Source: Moniliophthora roreri (lineage: Eukaryota; Basidiomycota; Agaricomycetes; Agaricales; Marasmiaceae). From it: DNA of 64,000 nucleotides. The position numbers and the translations under genes were made by a program. A model generated the notes under the pieces. It ran no database searches, was not told the DNA's origin, and saw nothing but the letters and a program-made list of their open reading frames with translations. Below, piece by piece: positions 50,959 through 61,900 of this stretch (its first letter is position 1; every line of letters starts with the position of its first letter). The stretch lies in NCBI GenBank assembly GCA_001466705.2, contig LATX02000211.1:434001-498000 (forward strand), written 5' to 3'.

Positions 50959-51081
50959 TCATGAGATGACACAGTAGACGCTGCTACCAGAAGAGTTCTC
51001 TTCGGAAACTGGAATTTCGGGCAGTGTGATATCGCTGATGCTCTCGGGTGTTGAGTAGGCAAGAGTGGTGAAGGCGTCCAT
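50959..51081 (-). CDS. Basidiomycete lipopeptide pheromone precursor
   Basis: A 40-codon frame from ATG 51081 begins MDAFTTLAYSTPES and ends SGSSVYCVIS followed by the stop. CVIS is a C-terminal CaaX box (farnesylation, removal of VIS, carboxymethylation), and MDAFTTL or close variants is a common N-terminus of mushroom mating pheromone precursors. Charged EEN lies about ten residues before the Cys, matching the two-residue site (E plus N/R/S etc.) where such precursors are cut. Length is typical. A longer frame begins upstream of the ATG, but the short product fits the family better. No STE3-type receptor gene was found in the window, so membership of a mating locus is unproven. Confidence 0.75.
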   Translation of the reverse strand: MDAFTTLAYSTPESISDITLPEIPVSEENSSGSSVYCVIS

Positions 51082-52248
51082 GGCAAGGTGTCGGTGAGGA
51101 CGAGGGTAAAAGTTGGCACGTCTGCAGATGGCGATGGAGCAGAGAAACTGGTTGAAATCCTTGCCATGAATGCTGTTTAAAACTGGTACGCTAATTGTCT
51201 TTGCAATTCCATCATGTGCTGTTGCTTCGAGTTTCGTTCTCAAACTGACAGTGTGGTAAAACATTCGCTACGGGAACATCTTAATCCTTTAGGCTGGATA
51301 AAAGACAATAAGTAACGCGACTAGGTTTCGTCCCGTCTGCACAGGGCACTTTCTATCCCAAAGCGAATAACGCTACTCCGACTTTTGACAATAAGAAATT
51401 GTGACCCGAGACCGGATATGGGAATTCATATCAAAATCTGGGTATTCACACGATTCTTTGAGCCTATTTCGTCCCTCCGAGAACACGGATCCGATAAGAG
51501 CGTTTGATTTAGCAAGAACCTCCGAACTGATGAAGTGTCTTTACAGACTCCGGGGAACAAAAGTGAATGGGTTGAACGTGTCGCCCAACGCCTCACGATG
51601 TTGCTCCTCACAAAAAGAAAGTATGAGGACGGGTCCGAGAAGCCGTACTTGAGTTGAACCAGAAGTACGGACAGGTTCAGAACGTGTGCAAGCGATAGCA
51701 ATTTTGCGCGACCAGGATATCGATGACTGTACGCTTGAACCTGAAGAGCGAGGTTCTTTTTTCTCGACGCCAAAGCATCGGCTCTTTGCGGAACATTGGG
51801 TATTTCCGGACTTGTGAACCACAAATGGAGGCTCTGAGTCGGATGATTCGTTCAGACTGTGAAACGTGTTGCTCATTGCTAAAAGCTCTAGATTCACTTA
51901 TTTGAACAGTGACTGTGTATAACTTACTGGTCTAGCCCACATAGTCTGCAGTGAATCTAAAGGCAGCAGCTTTGAAGAACGAGATGGTGGCCTGAGGTCA
52001 ACCGCGGTCATGGACATTGAGTATCAGTGTCACGTACAATGTAAGTGTGACGGTTCTTCGTTGTCACTTCGCCCCTTCCAGCTACAGGCTCTACCTTGAA
52101 GCACAAAATGGTCTTGACAAATTGTAGTATTCACAACATTCACTCTGCCATGCGACACATCTGCCTCGTTTCATCACAGGACTTATCGTCTCAATACATA
52201 CATATGATCTCGAGCTCGATATAAATCGCCTTCCAAATCCAACTACCC
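51082..52248. other. Intergenic, nothing supported
   Basis: About 1.15 kb upstream of both the pheromone and the first SDR gene. Frames at 51401-51652 and 51426-51897 show no domain. 51960-52240 is the SDR promoter; its last 120 bases resemble 55930-56050 before the third SDR copy. Confidence 0.5.
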
Positions 52249-53365
52249 ATGTTACCTCCCACCCTCGCCTCCGTTATTCTCATTACTGGATGTTCAACGG
52301 GCTTTGGACGATCGTTAGCGTTGGAGGCCCTTTCTCGCGGGATGCGTGTGATCGCGACGGCGAGGCGGGTAGAGACTATTGAAGATATAGAGAAAAAGGG
52401 AGCAAAGGTGTTGGTTTTGGATGTGAATGCGACCAGGGAGGTCCTGAGGAGCTTTGCAACTGAAGCTATAGGTATTTTGTGAGTATTAGATGCCAAGTAC
52501 GCGTGCAAAGGCTGATGTTAGTATTTATTCTAGTGGCCAGATTGATATACTTGTGAACAATGCTGGATATGTGTTAGCTGGTGCTGTAGAGGAAGACAGG
52601 CAAGTGCTAATTACCTTCTTGACTCGCCGTCAAGGTACTGAAAGACAAAGCAGTGAGGAACAGATGAGATCCCAATTCGACACCAATTTTTTCGGTCTTG
52701 TCAATCTCACCTGCGTGTTTCTGCCTCACTTCCGCACAAGAAGAACGGGGACTGTCATCAATATTAGCTCGCAGGGTGCACAGTTGGCGCTTAGCGGTGC
52801 TGGTATATATTGCGCATCGAAAGCTGCTGTTGATTGTAAGCTTAGATTTTCTGTATTTTTATTCCGTACGATTAAAAGCACCCCCCTTGCAGGTATCAGC
52901 GCAGTATGGTCGAAGGAACTAGCACCATTCAATATCCGTACAATGTCCGTTGGGCTTAGTTCATTTCGAACAGCTGTGGCAGGACCGAATACGAAACATC
53001 CCGCCAACCAGGTGAGGAGTACTCTACTGTTCCCTGAAGAGCCCGCCAGGACGTAATCATACTGCGGTCAGATCGAGGGATATGATTCTGCCCATGAATT
53101 CCTTACCATTTTCAACGCCGGATCCGGAAAAGAACGCGGTGACCCGGATAAAGCAGCTAAGAAACTTTTGGACATCATTGGCCTTGAAGGAGACGATGGG
53201 TTGCCCCTCAGACTGCCTGCTCGTTTAGCAATGGGTGAAGACGCAATCAGACACACGCCAAGGATTTTACGCGAGCAATTGAGGGAAGCAGAAGAGTGGC
53301 GGGAATATGGGAGTGGAACTGACATTGAAGGTGTAGTGATTCCAGATACTGGGGGCAGGTGGTGA
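52249..53365 (+). CDS. Short-chain dehydrogenase/reductase, copy 1
   Basis: Five exons (52249-52478, 52534-52599, 52654-52835, 52893-53011, 53072-53365) give 296 residues. Classical SDR: SVILITGCSTGFGRSLALEA (TGxxxGxG cofactor loop), ATARRVETIEDI (Arg after the second strand, suggesting NADP), DILVNNAGYVLAGAVEE (NNAG), VINISSQGAQLA with catalytic Ser, IYCASKAAVDC (YxxxK). The second intron starts with GC (ag|gcaagt, 52600). The long C-terminal exon (GYDSAHEFLTIFNAGSGKER, REAEEWREYGSGTDIEGVVI) is shared by all copies. Oxidoreductase of unknown substrate; first of a five-member tandem array. Confidence 0.88.
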
Positions 53366-54098
53366 CCAAGGCTTTATGCGATAGTCGGTTTCAGGCCCGG
53401 AACTGGCCTCTAGAAGATAAATATCCAATCATATACTACTTATACTCATACGCAATCACCTCTGAACGCCTGAGCAGCTACCCACTCAATGCCAGAATGC
53501 CACTTTTTTTTATTCGTAGAACCGCAAGTGTTGAGGCCTCCCTGTTAGTCTTGACGTCATTCCTAAAAGGGCCTGTTTGGCGGCACCATTTTGTAACCCG
53601 TTTCCCGCTAAAAACAAAATGGTCCATTTTTGTCCCCATTTCAGCCATAGGCGCCCAGGACCGAGAACGGACGGAGCATTTGGCGGCATCACAACGGCAA
53701 CACATTATTCCCACAATGGCATTTACTGAGTGTCTGCTCGATTGGTATTCATCCCCACTGTGACACTATCTTAAGAGCCTTGTATGACATTTTGATTAAT
53801 ATCAACAGATTTGACACGTCCGGTATGCTTTAGAGAAGCAATACTAGCTTGAAACTTTGCTTGGGACGCGTTGGATCACGCAGTCACATGAGTGTCGGCT
53901 AACAATATCATTCCGGACCGAGACCCATCCGGACGACAACCCAGCCCAGTCGTCCGGGTATCAAAGTGGTTGCCAATAAACGGCACCTAACACTAGGCAA
54001 TGCGCAAGCGTGGACTCTTGCTGAGCAATGCGACACTTCGCCACATGATCCAGCGTCGGGAATATAAACTGTTGAGTAGAAGGATTGCGAGAGCAGTC
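53366..54098. other. Intergenic with a hairpin-forming inverted repeat
   Basis: The first 150 bases are shared with the flank after copy 3 (57180-57370). A perfect 10-base inverted repeat, accattttgt at 53585-53594 and acaaaatggt at 53614-53623, encloses 19 bases. tttggcggca occurs twice (about 53576 and 53681). Confidence 0.5.
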
Positions 54099-55227
54099 AT
54101 GTCATCCCTTGCTCCCGTTATCCTCATCACAGGATGCTCAACGGGCTTTGGCCGATCGTTAGCTTTGGAGGCCCTTTCTCGTGGAATGCGTGTGATCGCG
54201 ACCGCGCGGCGACTTGATAGTATTGCAGACCTGGGAGAAAAGGGAGCGAAGAAGTTGGTTTTGGATGTTACAGCGACTAGGGATGTTTTGGTGGGTTTTG
54301 TGGACGATGCCATTGGTGCTTTGTGAGTCTGCATCTGGCATGAGTACTCAGTGCATTTTCAGAGGTTGACATTGGTGTTTATTGTAGCGGTCAAATTGAC
54401 ATACTTGTGCACAACGCTGGGTATTTGTTAGCTGGTGCTGTTGAGGAAAACAGGTAAGCTCCTGCGATGTTACGATCGTTAGCCTCGTACCAAAAGACAG
54501 AACAGTGAAGAACAAATGAGGTCTCAGTTCGATACCAACTTTTTCGGACTCGTCAACCTCACTTGCGCGTTTCTGCCTCATTTCCGTGCAAGGAGAACGG
54601 GAACTATTATCAACATTAGTTCGCAAAGCGTACACCTGGTACCTAGTGGTTGTGGGATGTACTCTGCATCGAAAGCTGCTGTTGATTGTAAACTTGCTCA
54701 CCTCTACTTGTGCTGCGAACCTAATTCTGACGGCGGCTTGTTGGGCAGGTATTAGTGCAGCATGGTCGAAAGAACTGGCACCATTCAACATTCGTACGAT
54801 GTCTGTAGCACTTGGTGGATTCAGAACAGCTTTAGCGGGGTCAAATATGGAGCTTCCTGCAAATCCGGTGCGTTTCCCATTCCATCCTGTTCTCGGCGTA
54901 CTCTTTCATTGCTAATGACGACGGTATCAGATCGATGAGTACGATTCCGCACACGAATTCCTCACCGTTGTTCAACGTGAATCTGGACAAGACTTTCGTG
55001 GTGACCCGGATAAGGCAGCCAAGAAGCTTCTGGATGTCATCAGTCTTAAAGGCGACGATGGTTTACCCCACAGGCTACCTGCCCGTTTGGCGATGGGTGA
55101 AGATGCGGTCAGTCATACCCCAAGGATTCTACGTGAGCAGTTGAAGGAGGCAGAAGAGTGGCGAGAGTATGGGAGTGGAACTGACGTCGAGGGTGTGGTG
55201 ATTCCGGATACGGGGGGCAGATGGTGA
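54099..55227 (+). CDS. Short-chain dehydrogenase/reductase, copy 2
   Basis: Same five-exon plan; all introns GT-AG. Start MSSLAPVILITGCSTGFGRS at 54099. ATARRLDSIADLGEKG, DILVHNAGYLLAGAVEE (first Asn of NNAG is His), FLPHFRARRTGTIINISSQS, MYSASKAAVDC and a C-terminal exon with SGQDFRGDPDKAAKKLLDVI and IPDTGGRW. The Asn-to-His change touches the motif that stabilises the central sheet, but the catalytic Tyr and Lys are kept. Intact frame; distinct from copies 1 and 3, nearer to copies 4 and 5 by its upstream flank. Confidence 0.86.
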
Positions 55228-56056
55228 TCAAGACTTAATGCGATAGCTCCGAAAACGACCTCTAGAAGATGAATATCCAGTCGATGCAACCACTCCTGAA
55301 CCTCAATGAGAAATGACCTGAAGCTGTTAAGGTACCTGACGAGATCCGACATATGGCTACGTTTTGGTTATTCACCGCTAGTCATCCATGTCTTCTGAAT
55401 TGAGACACTCAAGCTAGACAGCTGCCATTGATTAAACAGGCGACGTACCAAAGGCCTCAAAGTCCTTCGCTCTTCGACTTTCCCTCAGTTTCGTTTACGG
55501 AGCCGTCATCGTGGTTGCGTCAAAGAAGGCCCGAGATCGTTTACCGTAACGCCGAACACTTCTTTCTTTCTTCCTGACCACCACCCCCAAAACCCAAATG
55601 CCCCAGTGCGCCTTTCTTCGTCTTTCAGCTTCGGATTACCACCTGGAAGAGCACGAAGTAGGCTTTGAGCGTATTTGGGCGACACGATATCATCCATCGC
55701 CGATTTTCGTATCCAGCTTCCGCCTGTCAAAGCGAGTTCGACTATACAGAAAACTGTCATTCAGTTGAGTTTTGACCCTGTTAACCTAGATAACACATTC
55801 ATTCATTGCCTGTAACAGATATGCGGACGGGGCCAGCAGTCGCAATGACACATAGGTGACAACGGTTCTTCGTTCATAATCCTAGCCTTCTCCTCTTTCA
55901 ATTTGACCTAATTCAGCTGGCCTCTGCCTCAAAGCTTTGACATGTTACAACATTTACAACACTCACTTTGTCATGCGACGCATCTGCCTCGTTTCATCAC
56001 AAGGCTTATCGTTTCGATCTAAATCGCTTTCCAAATTCCAACCAAACGGAACACGC
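55228..56056. other. Intergenic with an unassigned minus-strand frame
   Basis: A frame at 55506-55694 (minus) reads MDDIVSPKYAQSLLRALPGG then RRTGAFGFWGWWSGRKKEVF; it looks protein-like but I cannot assign a family or further exons. The rest is promoter of copy 3, resembling 52100-52240. Confidence 0.3.
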
Positions 56057-57171
56057 ATGTCGTCTCCTGCCTCCGCCCCCGTTATCCTCATCACAGGATG
56101 CTCAACAGGCTTTGGACGATCGTTAGCGTTGGAGGCCCTTTCTCACGGGATGTCCGTGATCGCGACGGCGCGACGACTTGACAGTATTGAAGATTTAGGG
56201 AAAAAGGGAGCAAAGGTGCTGGTTTTGGATGTGACCGCGACCAGGGAGGTTCTGAGGAACTTTGCAACTGAAGCTATAGGTGTTTTGTGAGTATTGAATG
56301 CCAACTGCGCGTGCAAAGGCTGACATTGGTGTTTATTCTAGCAGCCAAATCGACGTACTTGTGAACAATGCTGCATATTTCTTGGCTGGTGCTGTAGAGG
56401 AAGCCAGGCAAGTGATAAATACCCCCTTGACTCGCCGCCAAGGTGCTGAAAGACGGAACAGCGAAGAACAAATGAGATCTCAATTCGACACCAACTTTTT
56501 CGGTGTCGTCAACCTCACATGTGCCTTTTTGCCTCATTTTCGCGCAAGGAAAACGGGGACTATCATTAATATTAGCTCGCAGGGCGCACAATTGGCCATT
56601 AGTGGCTCTGGTTTATACGCTGCAACGAAAGCCGCTGTTGATTGTAAACTGCGATTTCCTGTATCTTTCATGCGATTAAAGGTACTCCTTTGCAGGTATC
56701 AGCACAGTATGGTCGAAAGAACTAGCACCGTTCAACATCCGTACAATGTCCGTTACGCTTGGTACATTTCGAACAGCAGTGGCAGGATCGAATACGAAAC
56801 ATCCCGCAAACCAGGTGAGGAGTACTCTACTGTTCCTTGAAGAGCCCGGCGAGACGTAATCATCATACTGTATTCAGATCGAGGGATATGATTCTGCCCA
56901 TGAATTCCTTACCATTTTCAACGGCGGATCCGGACAAGAACGTGGTGACACGGATAAAGCAGCCAAGAAGCTTTTGGACGTCATTAGTCTTAAAGAGGGT
57001 GATGGGTTGCCCCTCAGACTGCCTGTCCGTTTGGCCCTAGGTGAAGACGCAGTCGGACATGTCCCAAGGATTTTACGCGAGCAATTAAGAGAAGCAGAAG
57101 AGTGGCGGGAATATGGGAGTGGAACTGATATTGACGGTGTGGTGATTCCGGATACCGGGGGCAGGTGGTGA
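56057..57171 (+). CDS. Short-chain dehydrogenase/reductase, copy 3
   Basis: Start MSSPASAPVILITGCSTGFG at 56057; exon plan as copy 1, including a GC donor for the second intron (56408, ag|gcaagt). DVLVNNAAYFLAGAVEE (NNAG reads NNAA), HFRARKTGTIINISSQGAQL, LYAATKAAVDC (YxxxK kept), TVWSKELAPFNIRTMSVTLG, C-terminal GYDSAHEFLTIFNGGSGQER and EYGSGTDIDGVVIPDTGGRW. Closest to copy 1 by GC donor and both flanks, so these two arose by block duplication. Function unknown. Confidence 0.86.
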
Positions 57172-57499
57172 TCAAGACTTGATGCGATAGTCGATTTCCA
57201 ATCAGGCCTGGAAAATGACCTTGTGGAAGATGAATATTCAGTCATACGCTATCTATACACGATCACTCTTGAACGCCTGAGTAGCTATTCATCAGTTACC
57301 AGAACGTGACTTTTCTTTATTCGTAGCCTCAACCGCAAGCGTTGAGGCGTTGAGGTTTCCTTGTTATTCTTGACGTAATATCCCAATACTGTTCGCTCTG
57401 TAATGGGCAAGCGTGGACTCTTACTGAGCAATGCGACACCTTCGCCACATGATCTGGCGTCGGGAATATAAACTGTTGAGTAGGACTGCCAGAGCAGTC
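57172..57499. other. Intergenic, duplicated flank
   Basis: 57180-57370 parallels 53385-53540 after copy 1, and 57405-57485 parallels 53995-54080 before copy 2, as expected if the copy 1-copy 2 interval was duplicated with an internal loss. Confidence 0.55.
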
Positions 57500-57705
57500 A
57501 TGTCATCTGTTGGCCTTGCTCCCATTATCCTCATCACAGGATGTTCAACGGGCTCTGGTCGATCATCAGCTTTGGAGGCCCTTTCTCGTGGGATGCGTGT
57601 GATCGACCTGGGGGAAAAGGGAGCGAAGAAGTTGGTTTTGGATGTTACAGCGACAGGCTAGGGATGTTTTGGTGGGTTTTGTGGACGATGCCATTGGTGC
57701 TTTGT
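57500..57705 (+). pseudogene. Short-chain dehydrogenase copy 5, exon 1 only
   Basis: The start ATG is followed by LAPIILITGCSTGSGRSSAL, but about 30 bases coding ATARRLDSIA of copy 2 are missing after MRVI, and two extra bases (cagcgacaggctag) create a stop soon after DVTA. The sequence resembles the exon 1/intron 1 border of copy 2, then leaves the family; later exons are absent. Confidence 0.8.
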
Positions 57706-58207
57706 AAGTCTGTATCTAGTATGAGTACTCAGTAGAGGACTTGGGAGATTCTTGGATGGACTGGGCAGACTCGCACAACGGTCGATTTGATTGGGACTAT
57801 ACTTGACGATGAGCATGTATTTGCATAGGTATACATCAGAATTTCTGACTACATACCTACATCTGACGGAATACGATGAAAGATATACCCTAAATGATGG
57901 TGCCCTAGCCAAACCTATTTGATTATCCTCAGAAGGGACGACACATCGACGGTATTCGGGACTGTTGGAGTTTGAGGGTGTTTCCATTGGATACCGTCGG
58001 CGAATTGCTCATTAAGCCTGAACGCCCAAGCAGACTCACCCATGCCAGAACACCTCTATAAAGCTCCACTAGCCGCGACTGTTACATAGTCTTAACAACG
58101 TTCCCAACATTCAGTCTAGTCCCTGCCCATGCGACACGCCACATTTCGTTATATGATCCGGCGTTGGACGATATAAATTATTGGGTAGACGGAACGTCAG
58201 AGCAGTC
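57706..58207. other. Intergenic, nothing supported
   Basis: About 500 bases of unique sequence between two SDR pseudogenes. The last 80 resemble upstream flanks of copies 2 and 5 (ggcgttggacgatataaatta against ggcgtcgggaatataaac). Confidence 0.5.
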
Positions 58208-59294
58208 ATGTCATCCTCTCGATTCCACCCCCGTTATCCTTATCACAGGATGCTCAATGGGTTTTGGCCGATCGTTAGCTTTGGAGGCTCTTTGTCGCGG
58301 GGTGCGTGTGATCGCGACGGCAAGGCGCGTGGAAAGTATCCAAGATCTCGGGGAAAAGGGCTCGGAGGCCACAGTGAAGGCGTTGGCTTTGGATGTTACG
58401 GCGACCAGGGAGGTCCTGGGGAACTTTGCTGTTGAGGCTATTGGTGCCTTACATGCATCGGTGTTTATTCCAGCGGCCAGATCGACATACTTGTGAACAA
58501 TGCTGGATATGTGTTGGCTGGTGCTATTGAGGAAGACAGGTAAGCGACAAGGTCCTTTGGTAGACTCGTACTAAGAGACAGAACATGTGCAGTGAGGAAC
58601 ACATGAGATCCCAGTTCGACACCAACTTTTTCGGCCTTGTCAACCTCACATGTGCCTTTCTGCCTCACTTTCGTGCAAGGAAAACGGGAACTATCATCAA
58701 CGTTAGTTCGCAGGGTACATTATGGACGATTAGTGGTGGTGGGATATACGCTGCATCAAAAGCTGCTGTTGAATGTAAGCTTGCAACTTGGATTGTACCT
58801 ACCTATGCATTGATACCTCGAAAGGTATCAGCGCCGTATGGTCGAAAGAACTAGCACCCTTTAACATTCGTACAATGGTAGTAGCACTTGGTGGATTCAG
58901 AACGTCAGTAGCAGGGTCAAATACGAAACATCCTGCAAATGAGGTGCGTATCCTGGTAGCATCTCAGCGTACTCATTCAATATTTACCGTGTAGCAGATC
59001 GAGGGATATGACTCTGCGCACGAATTCCTCACCATCTTTCCGCGTGAATCCGGACAAGACTTTCGCGGTGACCCGGATAAAGCAGCCAAGAAGCTTTTGG
59101 ATGTCATTAGTCTTAAAGGAGACGACGGTCAACCCCATAGGCTACCTGCCCGTTTGGCGATGGGTGAAGACGCGGTTGGTCATACTCCAAGAGCTCTACG
59201 TGAGCAGCTGAGAGAAGCAGAAGAGTGGCGGGAATATGGGAGTGGAACTGATGTTGAGGGCGCGGTGGTTCCGGATACGGGCGGGAGGTGGTGA
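58208..59294 (+). pseudogene. Short-chain dehydrogenase copy 4, 5' end broken
   Basis: The ATG at 58208 corresponds to the start of copy 2, but an insertion before the cofactor motif leaves it out of frame with TPVILITGCSMGFGRSLALE. The first intron has lost its donor and most of its length: ALHASVFIPAARSTY leads straight to a stop. Downstream, DILVNNAGYVLAGAIEE, FLPHFRARKTGTIINVSSQG, IYAASKAAVEC and REYGSGTDVEGAVVPD remain readable with normal introns (GT donor at 58540), so decay began at the 5' end. Confidence 0.7.
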
Positions 59295-59747
59295 TATAAC
59301 GTCTCAAGCTCGTTCATGAATTCGAACTATTTGCATCACAAAGCTCTTCGGGATTCATAGCGGTAGTCGATAAATACAGCGTACATGCTGTGTGAAGTAC
59401 CGGTCTTGGAATGGGGTCGGGGTCTGCTGGGACATCAGTCAGTAACATTCAGGGAGAGTGAACGAAGAGATGAGAAAGGAATCGAATCAGAGATCTTGGT
59501 GGAAAAAATAGTCTCATAGGGTTGCCCTCTGAAGTAGCAAATATTAAGATGTAGCATCATAAAAGGTAGGGAGCAGTAGGTAAAGAATGGAATAGGATAC
59601 TCACTTGGGAAAGCAAAGAGGCGACCGTCAACGTCAGAGAAAAAATTTGGCTCGCTTAGAAATACTCGGGCACGGCTTTTTCCGAGTTGTCACGCGATCG
59701 TGCAGAGGTACAGGGTCTAGACCCACTTATTTCACCTCACAACGCAA
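59295..59747. other. Intergenic, PIG-U upstream region
   Basis: About 450 bases, purine-rich in 59450-59600. No gene supported. Confidence 0.5.
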
Positions 59748-61492
59748 ATGGCCATGGCCAACGAAAAGGCCTCTAAATCGCCCTCCACTTCAAATGGATC
59801 GGGATATGCATATGCATTCCCCTTAATGGTCCTAGCCAGACTGGCCATATCCCTCTTCCAACCATTTACCTCTTACTTGGTACACGACCATCAACTGTCT
59901 TCACCGCTTACTTCGTACCGAAATCGTATGTTCTCTGGCTTGTGTTTTGGGGGATACCAATAACTGAGTGGATGATAGTCCAAGAAGGTATATATCTCTT
60001 TCAACATAATGTGGATCCGTATTCTGGGGGTGTTTTTCGACATGTACGTTCACGTTCACTGGTTTTCTCTGTTTCGGTATCGGTGTGTTGATTGGGTATT
60101 GGGCAGTCACCGTTATATCTCTCATTGTTCTCAACGATAATACCCTCATCTCCGACTCTGGCTTTGGTGCTATGGACATTATGTGATGTGGTAGGAGCGT
60201 ATGCGTTGGTACAGATCTATCGCGCGCGTCAAGGGTTGAGTGGGAGCGGGAGTAGTAGGAGGGATGCGTTGGTTGGTGCTTCGTATGTCGTTCTCCTTAC
60301 TCTTATCATGACGGTATTTTGACTACTGACTGCGTGCGACAGATACCTATTCAATCCATACCTATTCCTTCCCAGCTTGGCGCTATCCACGTCGTCTTTT
60401 GAGAATGCGTTGGCAATGGTGGTATTGATGCTGGCTTGTAAACGTGTGTCGCGGTCGAAAACTTCGTCTCGCTCCGTCGTAACTCATAATGTTGCTCACA
60501 GGAAAAACATCGCAAGCTCTCCTCACCATGTCCTTCCTAATACACGTAACCCTCAGTTCGGTCTTACTCGTAGCACCAGTCTTTCTACTACTTTTGAGCG
60601 CCGGCCCGCATTCACATCTTGCGTCACCAAGAGCATTTACGTTCTTGGGAGAGATGAAGAAACGACTACCGTTACTTTTGGGAGAGTTCTTGTTGTATTT
60701 TGGGGCTTTGACTGGAGTGGCATGCGTTGTAGCTGGTGGGACGACGTGGGTTCCTCAGACTTGGGGTGCGAGGTGTGCATATGTGACCTTGGGTGTGAGA
60801 TATGGTTAATTGACACGCAGCTAGCTTGACGTTACCTGATCTAACGCCGAATACGGGTCTTTGGTGGTACTTTTTCACGGAAATGTTTGATCATTTCAGA
60901 CCGTTTTTCCTTATGGTGTTTTCGGTTGGTTCTCTCTTACTTTTCTTGCAATCAAAGCTCACTGCGTGCTTAGGTTCATCTTTTAATATATGTCGCACCG
61001 ATGTGTATCAAATTCCAGTTCGTTTGCGGTTCTTCATACACCTGCCTTTATACAGGTTGACTGATGGGGTCTCTCTAGACATGATCCACTCTACGCAGCG
61101 TTCCTGCTCTTTGGTGTCCTCGGAACGTTCAAGGCATACCCGACACTTTCGGACCCGGGACTATTCATCACATTGCACGCGATCTTTCCAGAGATTTACC
61201 CATGTAAGTCTCAACACCACACTCGTGTTCCCCATTCGTTCTCTAACACATTACGTTTACAGACATGCGATACCCAATAGTAACCGCCCTCCTACACCTC
61301 CACGCATCCCTTCTCCTTCCGTTATTTCATCATTTATGGCTTGGCCAAGGAACGGGAAATGCGAATTTCTTTTATGCGAGTACGTTGGTGTTTGGATGTG
61401 CGAATGGAGCGGGGATGGTTGATGCGATTTGGGCTGGGTTGAGGATTGCTATTGGGGAGGAGAAGGAGGGGTGGGTTGTTGCGCAAGAGTAG
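59748..61492 (+). CDS. GAB1: GPI transamidase subunit PIG-U (Gab1/Cdc91)
   Basis: A multi-exon gene from ATG 59748 ([10 protein letters not shown]) to 61492. [20 protein letters not shown], then by splicing [117 protein letters not shown]-like [20 protein letters not shown] and [20 protein letters not shown]. This is the polytopic ER membrane subunit of the GPI transamidase, thought to recognise the lipid anchor for attachment to proteins. All introns I traced are GT-AG in phase (for example 59925 to tag before the LQEG exon, and the one ending gacacgcagctag). Single copy, conserved, no oddities. Confidence 0.92.
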
Positions 61493-61900
61493 ATTGGATT
61501 GGGATTGTGTATGAGTATCTATTTTGGGCGTCTAATCCAAAAACCGGGCGTCGATGGTTATTGCGAGTTTGCAGCGATGGGCAGCAAGCCAAGGCATCAT
61601 GATTCATAATCCATCAATGGTCAACGTCAAGCCTCGCACTTTTTCTTGTTCTATATTGTATCTAAATACATTTAAGAGGGTCAATGGGTTGTAAAGCGAC
61701 GTACAAATGCATGAAACATGTCAATACGACTTGGTTACAACGATCATTCATCGATTTAACAATCATGATACATTCCGCACATTACCGGCTGCCGTGTGGG
61801 AATGCGGTTTGGGTATAAAAGCCAGTGACACGTTTCAGACACATACTGCTTCAAGCTTTCAAATTTCCTACTGACAGAGTATCTTGTTTTCAGCTCTAGC
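61493..61900. other. Intergenic, upstream region of the coiled-coil gene
   Basis: About 410 bases. ggtataaaagcc (61812-61823) is a TATA-like box about 80-90 bases before the ATG at 61901. No gene supported. Confidence 0.5.

Noticed and set aside
53359..53763. 134-codon frame after SDR copy 1
   Set aside because: Overlaps the end of the SDR gene and a flank shared with copy 3 in which the frame is not kept.
55506..55760. Minus-strand small protein near SDR copy 3
   Set aside because: Looks protein-like but no family, no second exon and no paralogue; insufficient for a gene call.
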